From positions 1-64,000 of the forward strand of contig JABZFO010000077.1 of assembly GCA_014237405.1 (NCBI GenBank): 64,000 nucleotides of DNA. The letters run 5' to 3'. Under the pieces are notes generated by a model that was given only the letters and a program-made list of their open reading frames with translations, was not told the DNA's origin and did not search any database. Source of the stretch: Desulfosarcina sp. (GTDB lineage Bacteria > Desulfobacterota > Desulfobacteria > Desulfobacterales > Desulfosarcinaceae). A program made the position numbers and the translations under genes. Positions 17,896 to 25,197 of this stretch are shown in pieces. Positions within the stretch are counted from its first letter, which is position 1; every line of letters starts with the position of its first letter.

Positions 17896-19149
17896 ATGAA
17901 AATCGACCTCAGATCTGAAATCGGCGAATTGGAGGGGGTGATCCTTCACACACCCGGTCCGGAAGTGGAGAACATGACCCCCCAAAACGCGGAGCGGGCC
18001 CTTTACAGTGATATTCTTAACCTGTCTGTTGCCCGGACGGAATACGCTCAGCTGGCCGATCTGCTGAACACCGTCACCAAGACATTTCAGGTACGCGACC
18101 TCCTCGAATCCATCCTGGCCCAACCGGCGGTAAGGGCACCACTGATTCTGCATATCTGCGAGGCCGAAGGGTGCCTGGACTTGTGCGACGAGCTTCTGGC
18201 ACTGCCGGAAAAACAACTCGCCCGGCAGCTCATCGAAGGGGTGGTTCAGCCGCGGGACAACCTGACCCGGTTCCTATCCAAGGAACGGTTCTCCCTGCCA
18301 CCCTTGCACAATTTCTTTTTCACACGTGATGCCGCCATGGCCATCATGGACGAAATACTCATCGGCCGGATGGCCAAGCCGGTCAGGTCCCGCGAATCCA
18401 TCATCATGGAGGCCATCTTCAACCACAGCCCGCAGTTTTCCGTCAACACGATCAACCCCGTTGCCGACAAGCATCAGGACCCGGTCGCCACCATCGAAGG
18501 AGGGGATTTACTGGTGGCCCGGGATGACATCATAGTCATAGGCAACGGCAGCCGCACCTCCTCCCAGGGCATCGATTTCATCATCGAGCAGCTCAAGGCC
18601 CAGAAGGACCGGAAACGCCACATCCTGGTCCAGGAACTGCCCCACCGCCCCGAATCTTTTATCCACCTGGACATGGTGTTCACCCTCCTGGACCGGGACT
18701 GCTGCATGGTGTTCGACCCGCTGGTGCTCAGCCCGAGCAAGTACCAGACCATTCACATCCTTATCGAAAACGGCCGGGTGACCAGCATCCGGGAAGAGAA
18801 GATGCTCATCGATGCCCTGAGGAACCTGGGAATGGACTTGAAGCCGGTAAGCTGCGGCGGAAAAAAGGACCTGTGGACCCAGGAGCGCGAACAGTGGCAT
18901 TCCGGCGCCAACTTCTTTGCCCTTGCCCCGGGCAAAGTGGTGGGGTACGCCCGAAACGATCACACCATGGAGGAGATGAACCGCGCCGGCTTCGAAGTCA
19001 TCCGTGCCGGCGACATCATCAGCGGACATATACGGCTGGATGATGTCAACCGGTGCGCCGTGACCCTTGACGGATCGGAACTGCCCCGCGGCGGCGGCGG
19101 CGCCCGGTGCATGACCATGCCCATTCGCCGCAAACCGGTCGAATGGTAG
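17896..19149 (+). CDS. arcA: Arginine deiminase
   Basis: 417 residues, full family length. Catalytic features: FTRDAA, EGGD, HLDMVF and the C-terminal nucleophile Cys in GGGGARCMTMP. It converts arginine to citrulline and ammonia. No ornithine carbamoyltransferase or carbamate kinase follows, so either the pathway is completed elsewhere or citrulline is the product. The start ATG has no clear Shine-Dalgarno site. A perfect 22-bp inverted repeat begins 14 nt after the stop. Confidence 0.92.
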   Translation: MKIDLRSEIGELEGVILHTPGPEVENMTPQNAERALYSDILNLSVARTEYAQLADLLNTVTKTFQVRDLLESILAQPAVRAPLILHICEAEGCLDLCDELLALPEKQLARQLIEGVVQPRDNLTRFLSKERFSLPPLHNFFFTRDAAMAIMDEILIGRMAKPVRSRESIIMEAIFNHSPQFSVNTINPVADKHQDPVATIEGGDLLVARDDIIVIGNGSRTSSQGIDFIIEQLKAQKDRKRHILVQELPHRPESFIHLDMVFTLLDRDCCMVFDPLVLSPSKYQTIHILIENGRVTSIREEKMLIDALRNLGMDLKPVSCGGKKDLWTQEREQWHSGANFFALAPGKVVGYARNDHTMEEMNRAGFEVIRAGDIISGHIRLDDVNRCAVTLDGSELPRGGGGARCMTMPIRRKPVEW

Positions 19150-19162
19150 GTTTTAGTGGAAA

Positions 19163-19222
19163 ACATAGGGGTCGTGTCTTGAATATTGAACGCATTCAGG
19201 ATTCAAGACACGACCCCTATGT
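19163..19222. repeat. Perfect 22-bp inverted repeat after arcA
   Basis: Arms at 19163-19184 and 19201-19222 are exact reverse complements, separated by 16 nt. The core of each arm is GGGGTCGTGTCTTGAAT or its complement. There is no T-run, so it is not a canonical terminator. It begins 14 nt after the arcA stop and runs into the frame that follows. I see no second copy in this window. Confidence 0.85.
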
Positions 19223-19235
19223 CTGCTCCAACACC

Positions 19236-19517
19236 GTGTGGCAACCGCTTGCTGTCCGGCTGAACGAAGCGGCGGAGGTCACCGAGGATGATATCCAGAA
19301 TCTTTGCCGCGCACGTGGTATTCAAGTGATATCCGTATTCCAGGCGGATCTTCCGGACACCCGCATGCAGAACATGGCTGTGCTGGCGGAAATCCATCGC
19401 CACCGGCTGATCCCCGGCATCGACCTAAGCCATTTCCAGGCCGCCATGGCGGATCTTATGGCCGGGGCCATGCTGGAGAAAAACAGGGGATTGTTCGAAA
19501 AACGGCTGGCCGGTTAG
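19236..19517 (+). CDS. Hypothetical protein downstream of arcA (start uncertain)
   Basis: An open frame continues from inside arcA through the inverted repeat to 19517. The part after the repeat reads like a real soluble helical protein (NEAAEVTEDDIQNLCRARG, DLPDTRMQNMAVLAEIHRH). I give the GTG at 19236 as a possible start; a TTG at 19179 inside the hairpin is another. Neither has a ribosome site. The inverted repeat may have inserted over the true 5' end. Function unknown. Confidence 0.4.
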   Translation: MWQPLAVRLNEAAEVTEDDIQNLCRARGIQVISVFQADLPDTRMQNMAVLAEIHRHRLIPGIDLSHFQAAMADLMAGAMLEKNRGLFEKRLAG

Positions 19518-19597
19518 GGGTTTATTGGGTTCGGTCATCCGACTTCTGAATCCTGTTCTCTATCCCCTGTCAGCTGTGGGCGATGAGCGATCAGCTA

Positions 19598-20974
19598 CTA
19601 TAGATTCGGCCCAAACGCGCCGGCCAGCAATTGATCCAATTCCTGTTCCGTCATCAGCTTCTTCTCCGCCACCAGGGTTTTCAGGTTCTTGCCACTGGCC
19701 AGGCCCTCCTTGACCAAGGCCGCTACCTTGTCGTAACCCAATGCCGGGTTGAGGATGGTGGCCAGGCCGGCGCTGGTTTCGAAATTCTTTCGGCACCGCT
19801 CTTCGTCTGCCTCGATGCCCTGGATGCACTTTTCATCCAGCATGGTGCAGGTGCGAATCAGTATATTGAAAGACCTGACCAGATTTGCACCGATCAGCGG
19901 CATATGGGTGTTGAGTTCCAATTGGCCGAGCCCGCAGGCCATGGCCACGGCGGCATCGTGGCCGACCACCTGGATGCAGGCCATGTTGGCGGCCTCGCAG
20001 ATGCTGGGGTTGACTTTTCCCGGCATGATGGAAGAACCCGGCTCCACCGCCGGCAGCCGGATTTCGCGAATGCCCGTATTGGGTCCTGAGGCCAACAGCC
20101 GCAAATCGTTGGTGATCTTGAGAAAATCCAAAGCAAGGAGCCTGAGGGCCGCAGACATCTGCCCCATATCCGTCATGAACGAGGTAATCTCGATGCCGTT
20201 GTTCGCTGCCCTGAACGACAGGCCGATGGAATCGTTAAGGGCCTTTACAATATGGGATCGAAAGGCCGGTTTGGTATTGATCCCGGTTCCCACCGCATTC
20301 CCTCCGACGCCGATCTCCAGCAGGTTTTCGCCGGCATTGGCAACTCGCGTTTTCGCCTTTTCCAGTGCACGGGCGTATCCGGCAAACTCCTGACCCAGGG
20401 TGATAGGCACTGCATCCTGAAGGTGGGTGCGCCCACTCTTGGCAATACCGGCGAACTGGTTGGCCTTCTCACTGAATGACGCAATCGACTGATCGAGTGC
20501 CGCTTCCAGCCGGTGGCTTAGCTGAACACTGGCCAGCCGGATGGCCGAGGGGAATATATTGTTGGTGGATTGTCCCTTGTTCACGTGGTCGTTGGGGTGG
20601 ACCATCTCCCGGTCCCCGGGCTTTCCGCCCAGTTCCACAGCTGCCAGGTTGGCAATCACCTCGTTGACATTCATCTGGGTGGAGGTGCCGGATCCGGCCT
20701 GAAAGATATCGACGGGAAACTGGTCATCGTGCGCGCCGGTGAGAATTGTTGCACACGCCTTGCGAATCGCCTGGGATCGATTTTGATCGAGAAGCCCGAG
20801 CTGTTCGTTAGCCGTGGCGCAAGCCGCTTTCAACCGGACGATGGCGTGAACGATCGCCAGGGGTACCGCTTCACCGGCAACATTGAAATTTTCCATGGAA
20901 CGACATGTATGAATGCCATACCAGGCTTTTCCGGGAACCCGCTTCTCGCCCATCGCGTCTTTTTCGATTCGCAT
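19598..20974 (-). CDS. Class II fumarase / aspartate ammonia-lyase family enzyme
   Basis: 458 residues with the superfamily signature GSSIMPGKVNP and the further blocks GSGTSTQMNVNEVIANLA, HPNDHVNKGQSTN and GRTHLQDAVPITLGQEF. It reversibly eliminates water or ammonia to give fumarate. The opening YGIHTCRSMENFNVAG (GIHT rather than GAQT) is more aspartase-like. The blocks GRTHLQDA and the region after the signature (SICEAANMACIQVVGHD) are more FumC-like. I therefore leave the substrate open. Start ATG with a GGAGG site. Monocistronic on the minus strand. Confidence 0.85.
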   Translation of the reverse strand: MRIEKDAMGEKRVPGKAWYGIHTCRSMENFNVAGEAVPLAIVHAIVRLKAACATANEQLGLLDQNRSQAIRKACATILTGAHDDQFPVDIFQAGSGTSTQMNVNEVIANLAAVELGGKPGDREMVHPNDHVNKGQSTNNIFPSAIRLASVQLSHRLEAALDQSIASFSEKANQFAGIAKSGRTHLQDAVPITLGQEFAGYARALEKAKTRVANAGENLLEIGVGGNAVGTGINTKPAFRSHIVKALNDSIGLSFRAANNGIEITSFMTDMGQMSAALRLLALDFLKITNDLRLLASGPNTGIREIRLPAVEPGSSIMPGKVNPSICEAANMACIQVVGHDAAVAMACGLGQLELNTHMPLIGANLVRSFNILIRTCTMLDEKCIQGIEADEERCRKNFETSAGLATILNPALGYDKVAALVKEGLASGKNLKTLVAEKKLMTEQELDQLLAGAFGPNL

Positions 20975-21334
20975 TTTTTACCTCCAAGCATCCGAAAGGA
21001 TTTAGACTTGAAATTACAGCAAATCATTCGCCTGTCAAGAAAAGGGACAATAACGCTTGTCCCATGCAGTCAAGCGATCACATTTCGCCCGAACTTCCGA
21101 TCCTGGGTTGTTCCATTGAGGTGATGCAAGACGAAAGAAAATCCGCTCGAAAGCTCTATAAAAACCACTTGCCGAGGATTTGCGAGCAATGCGCCATCCT
21201 TGACACCACCCACCAAATAAGATAGCAAGAATGGTTTACAGTTTTTCGGCTGCGGCCCTTAGGGCCGTGGGAAAAATAAAGGAGAGCCGCAAATTATAGA
21301 AATGGACGCGGAGCTAAAATAAGGCGGTGGCACC
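20975..21334. other. Divergent intergenic region upstream of lysS with a GC palindrome
   Basis: A 360-nt spacer between the lyase gene (minus) and lysS (plus). It holds the palindrome CGGCCCTTAGGGCCG at 21253-21267. A related G/C string closes the large inverted repeat before bamA (GCGGCCCTAAG near 25161). A short + frame starting MQSSDHISPELP near 21065 is not recognisable and I do not call it. Confidence 0.5.
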
Positions 21335-22819
21335 ATGGACAATGCAAAAGACTTGCTGAGCAAGCGAAAAGAAAAGGCAGACGGCCTGAAGGCTGGCGGA
21401 ATCAATCTGTTCCCCAATGGCTTTGCCGTCAACCATACCATAAGGGATATCAGCGATCATCTTCAAACCCTGTCGGATGAACAGCATGAGGATCCGACCC
21501 AGTTCACCGTGGCTGGACGGATGATGGCCATCAACCGTTTCGGCAAATCCGCATTCATACGATTCAAGGACCGTACCGGCATCATGCAGGCCTATGTTCG
21601 CAAAGACAGAGTTGGGGATCAGGCCTATGACCTGTTCAAACGCCTCGATGTCGGTGATTTCGTAGGAACTACGGGGACCTTGTTTCGCACCAAGACCGGC
21701 GAATGGACCATTCTGGCCACAGAAATTCATCTCGTCTGCAAGTCCAATAGACCGCTTCCTGAAAAATTTCACGGGCTTAAAGATCCGGAAAAGCGCTACC
21801 GACAGCGGTACATCGACTTGATCATGAACCCGGATGTTCAGGATATTTTTATCAAACGCAGCAAGATCATCCAGGCCATGCGATCCTTTTTTCTGTCCAG
21901 GGATTTTCTGGAAGTGGAAACGCCCATGATGCAGCCGATCCCGGGCGGTGCCGAGGCGACCCCCTTTAAAACCCACCACAATGCCTTGGGCATGGACCTT
22001 TATCTGCGCATCGCTCCGGAACTTTATCTCAAGCGCCTGGTGGTGGGCGGGTTTGAACGGGTATTTGAAATCAACCGCAATTTCAGAAACGAGGGCATCT
22101 CCACCCAGCACAACCCGGAATTCACCATGGTGGAGTTTTACCAGGCCTACGCCACCTATGAAGACTTGATGTGCCTCACCGAAAAAATGTTCGCACAAAT
22201 TGCCGATACCGTCACCGGCAGCACTACCGTTACGTATCAGGGCAAAGAAATTGAACTGGATGGCGCATGGAAACGGATCTCTCTGTTCGACGCGCTGGAA
22301 CAGATCGGCGGAGTCGAGCCGTCTTTGTTGACCGACAAGGACCGTTTGCTTGAATTTGCAGATTCACAGGGGATAACGGTCACCAAAACCGGCCGTTTGG
22401 GAAAAGTCATCACCAAACTGTTCGATGCCCTTGTTGAACCTAAGCTGATCCAGCCCACCTTTATCACCGGCTACCCGGCTGAAGTCTCGCCACTGTCCAG
22501 AAGAAGCGACACCCATCCGGACCTGACCGAACGGTTTGAGCTGTTTATTGCCGGACGGGAGATCGCCAACGGATTCTCCGAACTCAATGACCCGGAAGAC
22601 CAGAGAGGACGGTTTCTGCAACAGGTGGAAGATCGAAAAGCCGGAGACAACGAAGCGCACTTCATGGATGACGATTACATCGAAGCCCTGGAGTACGGTA
22701 TGCCGCCCACAGCCGGTCAGGGGATTGGGATCGATCGCCTGGTGATGCTGCTGACCGATGCCCCGTCCATTCGAGAGGTCATCCTGTTTCCTCACATGAA
22801 GCCCAGGGCAGGAATTTAA
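21335..22819 (+). CDS. lysS: Lysyl-tRNA synthetase (class II)
   Basis: 494 residues, full length. An N-terminal OB-fold anticodon-binding domain (FTVAGRMMAINRFGKSAFIRF) is followed by the class II catalytic core: motif 1 near FLEVETPMM, motif 2 in FEINRNFRNEGIS, motif 3 in GQGIGIDRLVMLLTD. It charges tRNA-Lys in the cytoplasm. It leads the cluster that continues with the Lol and Bam genes, 89 nt upstream of lolE. Confidence 0.95.
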   Translation: MDNAKDLLSKRKEKADGLKAGGINLFPNGFAVNHTIRDISDHLQTLSDEQHEDPTQFTVAGRMMAINRFGKSAFIRFKDRTGIMQAYVRKDRVGDQAYDLFKRLDVGDFVGTTGTLFRTKTGEWTILATEIHLVCKSNRPLPEKFHGLKDPEKRYRQRYIDLIMNPDVQDIFIKRSKIIQAMRSFFLSRDFLEVETPMMQPIPGGAEATPFKTHHNALGMDLYLRIAPELYLKRLVVGGFERVFEINRNFRNEGISTQHNPEFTMVEFYQAYATYEDLMCLTEKMFAQIADTVTGSTTVTYQGKEIELDGAWKRISLFDALEQIGGVEPSLLTDKDRLLEFADSQGITVTKTGRLGKVITKLFDALVEPKLIQPTFITGYPAEVSPLSRRSDTHPDLTERFELFIAGREIANGFSELNDPEDQRGRFLQQVEDRKAGDNEAHFMDDDYIEALEYGMPPTAGQGIGIDRLVMLLTDAPSIREVILFPHMKPRAGI

Positions 22820-22908
22820 AAACGATGGATTATTGATTTCCAGACCCTAAAGGACACGGCAAGGGCAATCACCGAGAATAGTCAACTACCGCCGGCACCG
22901 CTAATCCC

Positions 22909-24144
22909 ATGTCATTTGTAACATTTGTATCAGGGCGTTATCTCAGGACTCGCCAGAAGCGAGCGTTTATCTCGCTGATTACTGTACTGTCCATTGCCGG
23001 GGTCACCGTAGGGGTGATGGCACTGATCGTGGTCATTGCCGTCATGGCGGGGTTTGAAACCGATCTCAAATCGCGGATCATGGGAATCCGGCCACACCTG
23101 TTGATCACCAAAAAGCAGGGTCCCTTTACAGACTACAATCAGATTTTGACAAGAGTGAAGCCCATCGGTGGAATCGAAACGGCATCGGCCTATATCACCA
23201 CCCAGGTTGTCCTCCGAACGACAACCCGGGCCGCCGGGGCCATTATGAAAGGAATTGATGCGGTCCAGGGAAAGAGCGGGATCAATGGTGTAGATACCAG
23301 CCGACTGGCGACACGGACTGCCGTGAAAGGCGCACCAGACAGAAACAATCAACTGCCCGGTATCATTTTAGGCAAGGAGCTGGCAGCCCATCTTGGCGTG
23401 ATTCGCGGTGACACGGTGTACATGATCTCGCCGCGGGGAATGCTTTCACCGGCCGGTCATATCCCCGCCATGATTAAATTTCAGGTTGCCGACCGGTTCG
23501 AATCCGGGATGTATGAATTTGATGGAACCCTCTCTTTCGTCAACTTGACGCAGGCCCAGAAGATGCTCCGCATGCCTGCGTCTGTCAGTGGAATAGAGAT
23601 CCGCCTCGAGGATATGGATCAGGTCAAAGGGATTTCCAATGCGATTGAACAGGTCGTCGGCAGAGACTACACCATAGAAAACTGGAAGCAGATGAACCGC
23701 AACCTTTTTTCAGCCCTTCGGCTGGAAAAAACCGTCATGTTCATCATCCTTGCCCTTATCGTCCTGGTTGCCGCATTCAATATTGCCGGATCCCTGGTCA
23801 TGATGGTCATGGAAAAACGAAAGGATATCGCTATTCTAAAAGCCATGGGGGCAACGGCCAGGTCCATCGGCCGCATCTTCGTCATCAAAGGGTTGATGAT
23901 CGGCCTTGTGGGAACGGTGCTTGGGACATCAGCAGGGTTGGTTTTGTGCACCCTCCTGGAGCGATATTCCTTTATTCAGCTTCCGGCCGATGTTTATTAT
24001 ATTAACACGTTACCGGTAAACCTGGAGGCATCGGACGTCCTGTTGATTGCGGTCAGTGCACTGTTCATCTGCTTTGCGGCAACCCTTTACCCGGCCCGTC
24101 AGGCAGCCGGCATCGATCCGGTGGAGGCCATCCGTCATGGATAA
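22909..24144 (+). CDS. lolE: LolC/LolE-type lipoprotein-releasing ABC permease
   Basis: 411 residues. One N-terminal membrane segment (ALIVVIAVMAGFE region), a large periplasmic domain (about 60-270) and three C-terminal membrane segments (FIILALIVLVAAFNI, GLVGTVLGTSAGLVL, VLLIAVSALFICF) give the LolC/E topology. With LolD it extracts lipoproteins from the inner membrane for transfer to LolA. Only one permease gene is present, as in organisms that use a LolF-like homodimer. The stop overlaps the start of lolD by 8 nt. Confidence 0.9.
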   Translation: MSFVTFVSGRYLRTRQKRAFISLITVLSIAGVTVGVMALIVVIAVMAGFETDLKSRIMGIRPHLLITKKQGPFTDYNQILTRVKPIGGIETASAYITTQVVLRTTTRAAGAIMKGIDAVQGKSGINGVDTSRLATRTAVKGAPDRNNQLPGIILGKELAAHLGVIRGDTVYMISPRGMLSPAGHIPAMIKFQVADRFESGMYEFDGTLSFVNLTQAQKMLRMPASVSGIEIRLEDMDQVKGISNAIEQVVGRDYTIENWKQMNRNLFSALRLEKTVMFIILALIVLVAAFNIAGSLVMMVMEKRKDIAILKAMGATARSIGRIFVIKGLMIGLVGTVLGTSAGLVLCTLLERYSFIQLPADVYYINTLPVNLEASDVLLIAVSALFICFAATLYPARQAAGIDPVEAIRHG

Positions 24145-24874
24145 TGCCCATGGACAAGAAAGGGATGTCGACAGCCCCGTTCAACACTCTCCTGGAAGTC
24201 CGCTGATTCAGGCTTCCGGCATCAGCAAAATCTATAACCACAGTGGGGCACGTATCGTGGTGCTCAACCACCTGTCATTCAAGCTTGGCCTCGGGGATAC
24301 ACTCGGTATCGTGGGTGCATCGGGCATCGGCAAATCCACCCTCCTTCACGTTCTTGGGACCTTGGACAGACCGGATACCGGCAAACTGGAATATTCGGGA
24401 AAAGATGTCTTGATGTTGGATGACAGCCAGCTGGCCCGTTTTCGAAACCGGACTATCGGTTTCGTTTTTCAGTTTCACCACTTGCTGCCCGAGTTTTCGG
24501 CACTGGAAAATACCATGATGCCGACTTTGATCAGCGGTGCAGGGAAAAATCCGGCAAGGGAGGCTGCCGAAGCGATTCTGGTTCGGGTGGGTCTGAAAGA
24601 CCGGCTGACCCATCGGGCCAGTGAACTGTCCGGTGGTGAGCAACAGCGGGTGGCCCTGGCCCGGGCACTGGTGCAGCGGCCGGCGATTCTTCTGGCAGAT
24701 GAACCTACAGGCAACCTGGATCGAAAAAACAGTGACCACATCCACACCCTTCTGATGGAACTGAACCATGAAATGGGAATGGCACTGGTTGTGGTGACCC
24801 ACAATATGGAACTGGCGGCCTTGGTATCCCGACGGGTAACCATCACCAACGGCGCGCTGCAAGAATTTTCCTGA
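24137..24874 (+). CDS. lolD: LolD-type ATP-binding protein
   Basis: ABC ATPase with Walker A GASGIGKST, signature LSGGEQQRVALARAL, Walker B ILLADEPTGNLD and the H-loop His in VVTHNME. I start it at MDNAHGQERD, whose ATG overlaps the end of the permease gene (ATGGATAA). The longer frame begins deep inside the permease gene and is not supported. An N-terminal extension of about 25 residues precedes the usual start. It powers lipoprotein release. Confidence 0.92.
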   Translation: MDNAHGQERDVDSPVQHSPGSPLIQASGISKIYNHSGARIVVLNHLSFKLGLGDTLGIVGASGIGKSTLLHVLGTLDRPDTGKLEYSGKDVLMLDDSQLARFRNRTIGFVFQFHHLLPEFSALENTMMPTLISGAGKNPAREAAEAILVRVGLKDRLTHRASELSGGEQQRVALARALVQRPAILLADEPTGNLDRKNSDHIHTLLMELNHEMGMALVVVTHNMELAALVSRRVTITNGALQEFS

Positions 24875-24992
24875 TATGGGCGAATTATATTGTCCATGGG
24901 TGGCGAGAAAAATAAATTACTGCCGCAAGGTTGCCGATGAACGACTATTTTCTGGATATCAACCGATTCTGAAACGGTTTTAATTGTGATAA

Positions 24993-25168
24993 GGGCCTCG
25001 GCAAAAATAAAATACACAGAGATGACACCGGGTTTTTGTTTGCCGGTTTTATTAAGATCAGGCAAGGCGCGTCAGAGGGCGCAACCTTGTTGGTTGTAAC
25101 CTCTGATGCAACGCAGAACACGGGCAAAAAAACAAGTAAGATCGTGTATTTAATTCTTGCCGCGGCCC
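24993..25168. repeat. About 176-bp imperfect inverted repeat before bamA
   Basis: The outer left arm (GGGCCTCGGCAAAAATAAAA, then TACAC) matches the complement of the outer right arm (GTGTATTTAATTCTTGCCGC, then GGCCC). The inner part also pairs: GTCAGAGGGCGCAACC against GGTTGTAACCTCTGAT around 25074-25110. The whole 24875-25197 gap between lolD and bamA is filled by this element and its flanks. It ends 30 nt before the bamA start, so it is probably transcribed as a long hairpin. Confidence 0.75.
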
Positions 25169-25197
25169 TAAGACCGCTATCGTTCAGGGGGGATTCG

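Noticed and set aside
19163-19222. Rho-independent terminator for arcA
   Set aside because: The stem is perfect but no T-run follows, and the arms are longer than usual; kept as a repeat instead.
25036-25197. N-terminal extension of bamA by 54 residues
   Set aside because: It is encoded by the inverted repeat, has no signal peptide at its start, and a proper ribosome site and signal peptide begin at 25198.
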